Assembly (NCBI GenBank): GCA_910589415.1
Contig: OU342636.1
Span: forward strand, 3,578,437-3,642,436
Direction of reading: 5' to 3'
Source: Malachius bipustulatus
Lineage: Eukaryota; Arthropoda; Insecta; Coleoptera; Melyridae
DNA: 64,000 nt
The notes beneath the pieces were generated by a model that worked only from the letters and a program-made list of their open reading frames with translations, made no database searches and was not told the origin of the DNA. This document shows positions 55,026-64,000 of this stretch, one piece after another. The position numbers were made by a program, and so were the translations under genes. Each line of letters opens with the position of its first letter. Position 1 is the stretch's first letter.

Positions 55026-57799
55026 GCAAGTTGTCCAACGGAGGCCAGGGTGTCTTGTGCTACTTCCAGAATACTCGTGGTCTTCGCACAAAATTTGATG
55101 ATTTTCTTGTGGCAGTGTCGGCCTCCGAGTTGGATGTAATCGCAGTCGCAGAGTCCTGGCTATCGGAGGATGTGTCCAGTGGTGAATTCTTCGCTAGTGA
55201 CTTTGTGGTGTACAGATGCGATCGTCGGAGTGATGTACTCTTACGTGGGGGAGGAGTATTGTTGGGGATTCGAGATACGATTCCTAGTGAGGCAATGGAT
55301 TTATCCGTGATAAACTCTCAGGTGACATCTATTGATGTGGTTGGTTGTCGTTGTACAGTGTTTAATGTTAAGGTTAATATATTCTCAGTTTATGTGCCTC
55401 CTACTACAAGTGTGAAGGATTACGAGCTGTTCATAGACCTACTCGAGCATGTTAATGTGGGTGCCCGGCATGTGCTGATCATGGGTGATTTCAATGTTCC
55501 TAGCTTCAATCAGATTGGGGTGAGGGATGCTAGATCGGTGTTGATCTCAGGTTTCATGGAGTTCATGGGATTGAGACAGGAGAACAGTGTCGTTAATGAG
55601 AGAGGGAGACTTTTGGATCTGATAATTACTGATCTTCCATGTGATGTACAGCATAGTGACTTTCCCTTGGTCGGGGAGGATGTGCATCACCCCGCATTGT
55701 CTGTGTCTATTGCTGTTCCTAATTGTCGTGCTGTGGACTTCGCTAGGAGAAAGGAGACTAAAGTATATAACTTTAGAAGGGCAGATTTTGTGGCGTTGTA
55801 TGATGAGCTGGCGGCAATGGACTGGAATATCTTGGACGATAGTGGGTGTGTGGGTGACATGTGCTCTGTGTTTTATTCGTCGTTGTATGAGATATTCGAT
55901 AGGCATGTTCCGGTATACAGGGGAGGTCGACGGGGGGATCATTATCCGAAGTGGTATACCCTGGAGATCATCTCTAATATTAAACTCAAGTCCAAGTACC
56001 GCAGTTACTATAGGAAGTCACAGTCTGTAAATTATTTAAATGAGTTCAGACGCCTTCGGTCTATGGTTAAGTCACAGATTTCGGTTGCGTATCGTAATTA
56101 TATTCGTGAGGTGGAGCTAGGTGTGCAAGGTGATCCGACTAAATTTTGGACATTTATACAGAACAAGAGGAAGGGAAGTAGGATTCCCGGGGTAGTGAAG
56201 CATGGCTCGGATACATTTGCCACCCCGCAAGCGGTGGTGGATGGATTCGCGGATTTTTTTGGCAGTGTGTATGTCGGTCGGAGTGATGGGAATGATGTCG
56301 GTGATTTGTCTCGGGAATACGGGTTGTCGGGTCCTCATATCGACGTTTCTGATGTAGGTGAGTGTGAAGTTATGAGGGCCATCAGTAGGTTGAAAAATGG
56401 AATGACTGCTGGTGTCGATCAGGTTCCATCATTCCTGGTAAAGGACTGTGCTGGAGTGCTGCTCGTGCCGTTGACAAAAATATTTAACGCCGTTCTGGGT
56501 TCCTCCACTTTTCCGGCAGTCTGGAAAAGAGCAAGATTGTGTCCAATACTTAAGAGCGGCGATGCAGGGGATGTCCAGAATTATAGGGCTGTGGCAATAC
56601 TGCCGAACTTTGCAAAGGCGTTGGAGATGGTTTTGTTCTCCCGTATATATCCATTGTTGAATAGTCAGATCTCAGCGTGTCAGCATGGCTTTATGGATAG
56701 GAGGTCAACCGTAACAAACTTGGCGTGTATAACACAGTTCATTTCGGAGACCATTGATGCAGGTGGACAGGCTGACGTGATATACACTGATTTCTCTAAA
56801 GCTTTTGATCGAATTGACCACTCGATACTCGTTAGAAAGTGTCAGGCCTTCGGTTTTAGCGATTCTCTGGCTGCTTTGGTGGCATCGTATCTCTCCGGCA
56901 GAAGGTGCTATGTAAAATATAATGGGTTTGAATCCAAGTGGTTCAAGGTAACATCCGGTGTGCCACAGGGATCAAATTTGGGGCCCTTGTTATTTGTCAT
57001 ATTTATCAACGACTTGCCATCTTCCGTAGGTTGTGATGTTTTGCTTTTCGCTGATGATCTCAAGCTGTTTCTGAGAGTGAACTGTGTGGATGATTGTGAG
57101 AGGTTGCAGAGTGGTTTGAATGTGGTGACCGATTGGTGCGATAGGAACAAGTTACATCTGAACAGGGAAAAATGCAGGGTTATGACGTACACAAGGAAGT
57201 TACAGCCCGTCGTGTTCCCATACCGGGTTGGCACTGACGCTCTGACCCGTTGTGCTTCATTTAGGGACTTGGGCGTTTTGTTTGATGCTCAGTTGTCTTT
57301 TGTCGAGCATATAGATGCTGTGTGTATGAAGGCAATGAGAATGCTAGGATTCCTCGTCAGGAATACTAGAATGTTTACGAGTGTGAAGGCACTAAAGTGT
57401 CTGTACTGCTCACTTGTCAGAAGTCGGTTAGAGTATGCTTCACTGATCTGGTATCCCCTTTATAAGGTTCATGTATGGAGGGTGGAACGAGTCCAGAGAA
57501 AGTTCTTAAAGTACCTGTCATTCCGAGTGCGTGGCTGGTATCCTGAGAGAGGCTATGAGCAGCGAGTTTTACTTTTAGATTTCAATATGTTGAGTTTGAA
57601 TGTCCGCAGAGTCCTAGCTGCTCTTAGGTTTTTATATCTACTGTTGCACAATGGGATAGATTGTCCAGCCTTGTTGAGCTGCATAAGCTTTCAGGTGCCC
57701 AGAGTGTCATCGCGTGCTAGCCTTCCCTTTCGATGCCCCAATGCCAGATCGAATGTGATGGTGAAATCACCAGTATTTGTAATGTGCGATCCAGGATAG
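55022..57799 (+). CDS. LINE ORF2: endonuclease plus reverse transcriptase, no AUG start
   Basis: The frame is open from 54986 (just after an in-frame TAA) to TAG at 57797-57799. Counting TTG 55031 as residue 1, the apurinic-type endonuclease has QN (Asn14), AES (Glu41), GGG 73-75, MGDFN (Asp153, Asn155) and the VHHP end near 220. The RT has DAGDVQNYR, YTDFSKAFDRIDH (585-597), SGVPQGSNLGP and FADD 673-676. The first Met codon is residue 89, inside the endonuclease and past two catalytic residues, so AUG initiation would destroy it. A -1 shift at 55016-55022 gives a complete ORF1-ORF2 fusion. The C-terminus stops about 25 residues before that of the related LINE at 59678. Confidence 0.85.
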   Translation, partial: LSKLSNGGQGVLCYFQNTRGLRTKFDDFLVAVSASELDVIAVAESWLSEDVSSGEFFASDFVVYRCDRRSDVLLRGGGVLLGIRDTIPSEAMDLSVINSQVTSIDVVGCRCTVFNVKVNIFSVYVPPTTSVKDYELFIDLLEHVNVGARHVLIMGDFNVPSFNQIGVRDARSVLISGFMEFMGLRQENSVVNERGRLLDLIITDLPCDVQHSDFPLVGEDVHHPALSVSIAVPNCRAVDFARRKETKVYNFRRADFVALYDELAAMDWNILDDSGCVGDMCSVFYSSLYEIFDRHVPVYRGGRRGDHYPKWYTLEIISNIKLKSKYRSYYRKSQSVNYLNEFRRLRSMVKSQISVAYRNYIREVELGVQGDPTKFWTFIQNKRKGSRIPGVVKHGSDTFATPQAVVDGFADFFGSVYVGRSDGNDVGDLSREYGLSGPHIDVSDVGECEVMRAISRLKNGMTAGVDQVPSFLVKDCAGVLLVPLTKIFNAVLGSSTFPAVWKRARLCPILKSGDAGDVQNYRAVAILPNFAKALEMVLFSRIYPLLNSQISACQHGFMDRRSTVTNLACITQFISETIDAGGQADVIYTDFSKAFDRIDHSILVRKCQAFGFSDSLAALVASYLSGRRCYVKYNGFESKWFKVTSGVPQGSNLGPLLFVIFINDLPSSVGCDVLLFADDLKLFLRVNCVDDCERLQSGLNVVTDWCDRNKLHLNREKCRVMTYTRKLQPVVFPYRVGTDALTRCASFRDLGVLFDAQLSFVEHIDAVCMKAMRMLGFLVRNTRMFTSVKALKCLYCSLVRSRLEYASLIWYPLYKVHVWRVERVQRKFLKYLSFRVRGWYPERGYEQRVLLLDFNMLSLNVRRVLAALRFLYLLLHNGIDCPALLSCISFQVPRVSSRASLPFRCPNARSNVMVKSPVFVMCDPG

Positions 57800-57983
57800 C
57801 GGCTGGGTATTTTGCGGATATTTAATTTAATAGTTTCTAGGGATAAGGGTTGTATGTATCACATAGACTTATACTGTTTTTTTTTGTTACGTTTATTTAT
57901 TTTTTAATTTAGTTTACTATATCTTTGTTAATATTGTGCTTTGTCCAGTAATTGGATTTCTATAATCTGTTGGACAATAAAGA

Positions 57984-58013
<30 letters not shown>

Positions 58014-58015
<2 letters not shown>

Positions 58016-59678
58016 GAACTTTCAGACTCCCAGGAGATTGTTGATGCTTTTTCTTTCTTTTTTAGCTCCACATTTCTCGCTTCCTCCTCTGCTAGATCGG
58101 AAAATAACGATGCAGGTGATGTAAATATGCCTTCGTTAAATATCACTTGTTTCACTGAAGATGATTATTTTGATGCATTAAGAGGGATTAAACCATCTCC
58201 AACCTGCGGTCATGTTACCATCACCAAATCCCCTGTTTCTTAGTTAAGGGATGGAGAGGAGTCTTAGTTAAACCTTTAATTTTTATATTTAATATGTGCT
58301 TAACACGCGGTACCTTCCCGGCTTGTTGGAAATTGACCAGAGTGTGTCCGGTTTTTAAAAGCGGAGACAAATCCGACATTTCAAATTATCGCCAATATCA
58401 CTGTTATCAACGTTTTCCAAGATATTTGAGATTATGTTATACAAACAAATCTTCAACCATGTACGGTGTTATATATCACCCTGTCAGCATGGATTTGTTG
58501 AACACAGGTCTACTGTGACTAACCTGGTGCAGTTTACTCCGGTTGTTTCTGACGTATTGGATGGGAGGGGACAGGTTGATGCTGTTTACACAGATTTTTC
58601 CAAGGCGTTCGATCGTATTGACCACCAGATGATCATTACAAAATTAAATAATTTCGGCTTGTCTAATAGTTTAATCTCGTTGTTTGATTCTTATCTTCAC
58701 AATAGACAGCTTTACGTTTCATATAATGGATTTAATTCATCCGTTTACATTGCATCATCTGGTGTTCCACAGGGATCGAATCTTGGCCCTCTTCTATTCC
58801 TCTTATTTATTAATGATCTACCTAATAAAATAAGCAGTAACATCCTGATGTTCGCCGATGATGTTAAAATTTTTCGTCCGATATTCTCTATAATTGATGC
58901 AGAGGCTCTCCAGACTGATTTGAATATCCTACTTGAGTGGTGTGCTGGGAATAAACTGTCCTTAAATGTCAATAAATGCAAAGTAATGTCATACTTTCGC
59001 ATCAAAGATCCAATTTTATTCCCTTACGTTATTGCCGATAGTCAACTGACTCGTGCGAATTTGACAAAAGATTTGGGAGTACTCTTCGATACCGAGTTGA
59101 CCTTTTCTCAGCACGTGATAGAGGTATCTTCTTCGTCGATCCGAATGCTTGGATTTATTATTCGCAACACTAAATCATTTCAGAGTGTTCAATGTTTGAA
59201 GACGTTATATTACTCTTTTGTCAGATCTAAGTTGGAGTATGCAATGATGGTATGGTTTCCATTGTATAGCAATAAAGTTTCTATGCTTGAAAGAGTACAA
59301 AGGAAGTTTCTCAAATTCTTATGGTTCAAGAGATTTCATCGATACCCATATCAGGGCTTCCCATATGAAATCCTTATGCGGACGTTTGAGTTAGAATCTC
59401 TTAGCAACAGACACAGAACCAGTTGCCTGATATTTTTGTTTAAACTATTTCACGGCTTGATTGACTCTCCATGGATCTTACAGAGCCTTGATTTCTCTAT
59501 TAATCAACATAATAGTAGATCTCAGTGTTTATTTCGGCTACAAAATCCAAAAACTAATATGATGTTGAAGTCACCATTATTCAAGACCTGTTCTTATTTT
59601 AATGAAATAAGTCACTCGTGTGATGTGTTTTTTCAACCATTCAACTCTTACAAGAGATCTATTATAAACTTATGGTAA
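58014..59678 (+). pseudogene. LINE ORF2 reverse transcriptase (mostly open)
   Basis: 58014-58433 is broken by stops and shifts (ELSDSQEIVDAF, TFPACWKLTRVCPVFKSGDK, ISNYRQ). From 58434 to 59678 one frame of 414 codons is open: QHGFVEHRSTVTNLVQF, YTDFSKAFDRIDH, SGVPQGSNLGPLLFLLFIND, ILMFADDVKIF (catalytic FADD kept), and a full C-terminus with VQRKFLKFLWF and CDVFFQPFNSYKRS. The RT core is intact, but the N-terminal part is not. It resembles the ORF2 ending at 57799 and that at 27678-30256. Confidence 0.8.
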
Positions 59679-60029
59679 GAAATCTTGATCTGGGTGTTTT
59701 TGTTGTTGTTTATCAATTTATAATATATAGTATTATTATTGTGTTATTTAGGCTACTGTGGTATAGGTACTTTATTTATTTATTTAATATAGTTTATTTC
59801 TATATGATACTTGGGTAATATAATATTGCTTGTGTATCTGGTCAATCGAATCGACATTTATTGGGACGTATGTCCTCATTTTTTCCATTATTTCTTTAAA
59901 TTCTTAGTTCTGTATTATTTTGTTTCTTTGTGTTTTTTTTATATGTTATTAATGTTAAATAGGTATTTAAGAAAACAAACATTGTTTTGTCCAGTAAATA
60001 GATATCATAATCTGTTGGGCAAATAAACG

Positions 60030-60091
<62 letters not shown>

Positions 60092-60092
60092 A
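60030..60092. repeat. (ATT)n microsatellite where two LINE tails meet
   Basis: About 20 TTA/ATT triplets lie between the plus-strand LINE ending here and the minus-strand LINE whose 3' end lies just to the right (AATAAAAGC motif near 60104). The two elements are tail to tail. Confidence 0.85.
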
Positions 60093-62300
60093 CTGAAACA
60101 AATAAATAAAAGCTTATTCTACCACCCTTCCTCATAGGGCAGGCAGGGCGAACTCATCAACACTGTAAATTGGGTTCTCTAAGAGGTATATCCGCAACGA
60201 ACCTTTGAATCTTCGCAGTTCGTAATTTTTCCAAACCTCATTAAGGGAATTATACAAATTAATGTCAGGGCTATTCTTCTGAGTAATATAACATCTATTT
60301 TTGGCGTTAACCAGGTGATTCTTATTTCTGGTATCGTGCGAGTGAACACCAGCATGTGTCAGCAGTTGCGCCCTTGTCGCGTGTATACGCGACAACATGC
60401 AGAACACATATGTTCGGGACGGTCATTATCCCATACTCCCTAAAATAAGGCTTACAGTGAGCATCATACCGCAAACCAAACATAATCCGCAGCACCTTCT
60501 TCTGGAGAAGCCTACTGTGTCCTTGTAGCCACGGTACGGTGACCCCAAAGAGCGACCCCATAAAACAGCCTCGAATGAAACAGAGAGAAGTATGTAGCGA
60601 GCAACATGTTCAAGCTGAGTAACCCTCTCAAAGATCTTAGCAAGAGGGTGCCAGACAGCCTTCTACAGAGCTGCTCCACATGGGCGTCCCACCTGAGACG
60701 GGAATCGAGCGTCAATCCCAACAGTCTAACTGGGCGGTCAGAAGCCATTCTATTGTTTGTTGTTATAGTAAGGGTCTGTGTCTTGTCCTGATTCAGTCTG
60801 TTTGCAGAAAAACCAGCACTCCGCATGCCTCAACGCACGGGCCGCCAAAACCTACAAGACCACAAAGTCGCTGCTGCTAACGACAAAGCTTGTATCGTCA
60901 GCATACAACACACTACTACAGAGAGGTGACATGTACTCAGGCAGATCGTTGATTTGATATATAAAGAAATAGCAAGTTCCCGTGCGAGACGCAGTCGAAA
61001 GTGCTGTAGAGATCGCAGAGCATTGACATGACATGCTCACCCCTATCAAGACTCCAGACCACGTCCCCCACGATCTCCACCAGAGCATCCACCGTCGAGC
61101 ACCCAGGACGAAACCCAAACTGTGACGAACTGAAAACCTCACTGCTAGTGAAAAAAGCTAAAAGCTATCTGTGTAACAGGATACCTACGACCTTAGATAG
61201 AACAGGAATGATGGGCAATGGGCCTGTAGATGCTCGGATCGCTGGCATCACCCTTTTTGTAGACTGGGGTAACTTCCCAGGACACTTCCCCACTCCGACC
61301 GGGAACACCAAGCAGGACCTCAAAGACCACACCATCATGGTCGGACAGCACAGGGCGAACCACAAGAGCACTTGCGAGCCGCGCAGGTATCGAAGTAAAG
61401 ACATTGTCTATACATCGGTCACCTCTCGTTGGGTCCGTGGTACATATTCTAAGATTGAACGATCGTAATAAGTCTTTAAACTCGCTCGTCAGCCCCCGCC
61501 ATCCAACTTCAGATTCAAGCTAAAATCACCCACAACAACAACCTCTCCACAGCCGCCACTCAAACATTCCAACAGCCTCTCAAATCCCGAAAAAAATATA
61601 TCATAATTATGTGATGTACTAGGTCTATAGTAGGGCTGTAGCGTTTAAACGTTTAATCGTTTAAACGTTTACAGGTTGTTATCCGTTTAAGAAATTACTA
61701 CACGTTTAATCGACTAATGAGGAATTTTCAATTCAGGACACATTATTAGTTATACTTCGGTAATAAATCAATCTACTAATATAATAATTATAATAAAAAA
61801 ATATATTAAATTAAAAACATAACCAATCTCGGCTAGCGGAGTTGAGATAGACGAGTGGCGAATTTTCATTTTACAGCATTTTACTTTCAGACCAGGCACC
61901 GTGAGTGAAGGTCAACAGTCATTGCATCAAACAAAAAATTATACGATGGATGGATGGGGATGCTTCCATCCGAGCCACACCCATCCTTCTCCAACCTTCG
62001 ATTTTCTTCTCCCGTCTTTGTCATATCCCTACTCGAACAAATACCTCAATTCGCAGCATCAATATAAACAAGCTCATAAAATTGTCAAGTGGCATTAATA
62101 ATAGCCATCTAATTTACTACCTCCTTCCTGCTTGGTAGTAGGAATTTGATTTTTTCCCTTTAAATGAGACTACATAAACGTTTAAACGCGTTTAATAACT
62201 ACGATTACACCTTTAATGAATTTGTAGGAAATATACAGCCCTAGTCTATAGACACTATGTGACATTATACCGCAATAACTCTACCGCGCAACATTTATAA
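60093..62300 (-). pseudogene. decayed minus-strand LINE, endonuclease to C-terminus
   Basis: Reading leftward on the minus strand: YRPSTSHNYDIFFSGFERLLE and VVVGDFSLNL (endonuclease, about 61640-61480); VTPVYKK-like then IIPVLSKVVGILL (RT start, about 61260-61170); YQINDLPEYMSPLCSSVLYADDTSF (about 60960-60880, catalytic YADD kept); KTQTLTI, LLGLTLDSRLRWDAHVEQL (60826-60512); LQKKVLRIMFGLRY; and the C-terminus LLENPIYSVDEFALPAL at 60132. Frames shift repeatedly. An hAT-type MITE interrupts the endonuclease part (61631-62243), and the next LINE follows to the right. Confidence 0.7.
61631..62243. mobile_element. hAT-type MITE with perfect 8-bp target duplication
   Basis: Ends TAGGGCTGTA (61631) and TACAGCCCTA (to 62243) are exact inverses. 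GTCTATAG is duplicated at 61623-61630 and 62244-62251. Near the left end GTTTAAACGTTTAATCG is repeated, and the right arm has GTTTAAACGCGTTTAATAAC. The interior has no transposase; the ORFs at 61901-62138 overlap on one strand and lack any motif. Removing the insert rejoins the LINE endonuclease reading (…SV-YRPSTSHN). Confidence 0.88.
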
Positions 62301-64000
62301 TATTTATATTTATTTATTTTATTTATTTATTTACACCACATAATATGTTACAATTTAATATTAATTCTTAACATTTTACCAGAGATCGCAGAGAACAAAC
62401 CAGTATTATCAAACAGCAGCCTTCTTTTGTTTACCCAGCAAGGAGGAACACTATGTTCCCGTACGCTGGTGTGGTTCAAAATTACAAAAAAAAAAAACAA
62501 ACAAACAAACCAAAGGCACCAATATAATATACCGATACTAATAAACCTAAACAAAAAACACAAAACAAAATACCCCAACAAAAAAAAAATCAAATAAAAG
62601 CAAACAAATAAGCCGACGGTGGGATGCAGTCCCACACATCGATCAACTCCAATCCTGAACTCTAATCCAGTTCTTTAAAAGAGTCCTATCCCTTTTCTCA
62701 CCTACATTATTCAGCAACTTAAATTCTTTCGGCAGTCTATTGAACACGGAAATAGCTGTATATCTGTATCTACACTTGCCACTGTTAAGCTTGCACGCAA
62801 TCAGTGGGATGCTCTTATGTCTGGTCGCGGTGTCATTACTTAAGTACTCTCTTCTTAAGTTACTGCAATCATAGAGTAAACATTCATATTTGTATGCCTG
62901 TTCAATTGTAAGTGGCCTGATGGTAATGTTTATCTTTTTGTAGCTGCCGCTGCCACCGAAGACAATCTTCAACAAACGCTTTTGTAAACTGGTCAGTGTA
63001 ATCAGAACACTCTGGTAAGCAAAACCCCACGCCAAAATACCATATGTGGCTATGCTATGAAATAGTGCATAGTACACTGACAGTAATTGACTTGCATTTA
63101 GTACAAATTTCAATCTGTAAAACACAAACAACAGATATTTAGTTTTTTTATAACGCAGACTATGTGATCCTCCCATCTGAACTTGCAATCCAAAACCAAA
63201 CCCAAGTATTTTGTTTTAGTTGTTCTACAAACATCAGTATTATTAACAGTAACTGAGAAATCGCCGGGATGAGAGTCATCATATTTACCAAATGTCATAA
63301 ATACTGTCTTTTGAATGTTTGTCACTAATTTATTTTTGTAGAACCAGTTAAATACTATATTCAGTTTGTCAGTAAGAATATTGTTAAGGTTTGACCATGA
63401 GTCAGAACTACAGCAAACCGCTGTGTCATCGGCATAGGAAGCAATACCCTCCACTTGAGAAAGTAGGGAGTTTACATAGATAAGAAAAAGCAGCGGCCCA
63501 AGTATTGTACCCTGTGGAACCCCTATGTTTACAGTATAGTATTCACTTATAGCACTGTTTACTACGGTTCATATTTGCCTATCCCTGAGATAGTTTCTAA
63601 ATAACTGAAGTGCAATTCCTCTAATTCCACAGCTTTCTAGTTTGCCCAGTAATAACTCATGGTCCACGCAATCAAATGCTTTACAAACATCAATAAAAGC
63701 CACCACCGTTGGCTGTGATGCATCAAGCTTTGTATTTGCATAGTCACTTATTCTTGCTAGTGCATCTTTACATCCTCTGTTTATCTGAAAGCCATATTGA
63801 TGTTCCGATATTATTTTATTGGAAACTACAAAATCAGACAGTCTTCCATGAATCAACCTCTCGAAAATCTTAGCAAAATTAGAAATAAGAGATATCGGTC
63901 TATAATTAGCAGGTACATGCTTATCACCTCCCTTGTATACTGGCACCACATCAGCCCTTTTAAAATATTGTGGGTAGTGTCCTGTTTCAAAACACCTGTT
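62300..64000 (-). pseudogene. LINE ORF2 (RT), lightly damaged, continues past the window
   Basis: Minus strand: VPVYKGGDKHVPANYRPISL, EHQYGFQINRGCKDAL, FIDVCKAFDCVDHELLLGKL (63949-63569); one in-frame TGA after LRDRQI (about 63566); then GVPQGTILGPLLFLIYVN, ASYADDTAVCC (catalytic YADD kept), NTDVCRTTKTKYLGLVLD. One indel in an A-run near 63150 shifts the frame, after which RLKFVLNASQLLSVYYALFH and the C-terminus FNRLPKEFKLLNN...WIRVQDWS end at 62643. A (TAAA)n-type 3' tail lies at about 62300-62335. Only two lesions were found in ~440 codons. The endonuclease and ORF1 lie beyond the right edge. Confidence 0.8.

Larger units (their letters stand above)
54100..58013 (+). mobile_element. nearly intact LINE (CR1/jockey assemblage)
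   Basis: It has a short 5' leader, ORF1 (54276-55025), ORF2 (925 codons in the -1 frame) and a 3' end TTTGTCCAGTAATTGG...GGACAATAAAG running into an (ATT)n tail at 57985-58013. Both ORFs are open, which is unusual here: every other LINE in the window is broken. The 5' border is estimated. The 3' end closely resembles that of the LINE ending at 60092, so the two belong to one family group. Confidence 0.85.
58014..60092 (+). mobile_element. LINE related to the previous one, 5' part missing or displaced
   Basis: It begins directly at the (ATT)n tail of the preceding element with ELSDSQEIVDAFSFFFSSTF, a mid-ORF2 sequence, and ends TTTGTCCAGTAAATAG...GGGCAAATAAACG, then an (ATT)n tail of about 60 bases to 60092. 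The preceding LINE may have inserted into it, in which case the endonuclease piece at 53930-54090 is its other half, with about 200 codons deleted. Confidence 0.65.

Noticed and set aside
55547..55942. 131-codon minus-strand ORF opposite the LINE ORF2
   Set aside because: It is a shadow of the endonuclease coding strand.

Overview
The window is animal nuclear DNA, almost certainly from an insect. It has spliced exons with GT-AG borders, very long introns, many non-LTR retrotransposons, TA-flanked Tc1/mariner-type and hAT-type elements, and low G+C apart from one CpG-rich tandem array. I could not fix the insect order from the sequence alone.

The only host gene I can support is the 3' end of an NPC1-type lysosomal/endosomal sterol transporter on the minus strand. 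Four exons are visible: 52055-51730, 51404-50970, 23283-23196 and 2760-2621 (stop). Reading frames join cleanly across all three introns (phases 0, 0 and 1), giving the last ~328 residues. The 5' part lies beyond the right edge. The last two introns are 20.4 kb and 27.7 kb and account for most of the window.

Layout. 1-2620 is 3' flank with small hairpin elements. 2761-23195 (last intron) holds a decayed mariner transposon carrying a nested LINE derivative (3453-5880), an LTR-like repeat-rich block (about 7.3-10.4 kb), a foldback composite with two elements nested in it (12.4-17.7 kb), and a LINE split by a solo LTR (20.0-22.1 kb). 23284-50969 (penultimate intron) holds a decayed minus-strand LINE (23.8-25.7 kb), a nearly full-length but broken LINE with PHD-finger ORF1 (25.8-30.5 kb), a 15-kb non-coding tandem array of ~6.5-kb units with an embedded 75-bp minisatellite (31.1-46.1 kb), a long-TIR MITE, a second LTR-like block (47.7-50.0 kb) and an hAT-type MITE. 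Right of 52055 (an upstream intron) are three further LINEs and one nearly intact LINE (54.1-58.0 kb).

The most interesting item is that nearly intact LINE. Its ORF2 (endonuclease plus reverse transcriptase) has no usable AUG, lies in the -1 frame relative to ORF1, and the last codons of ORF1 form T TTA AAC immediately before the stop. That is a canonical -1 ribosomal frameshift heptamer in the correct phase. Second is the 15-kb intronic array, which is dense in YY1/PHO-like GCCAT cores and TGACAG motifs and borders long GA/CT tracts. No RNA genes, CRISPR arrays or prokaryotic features were seen.
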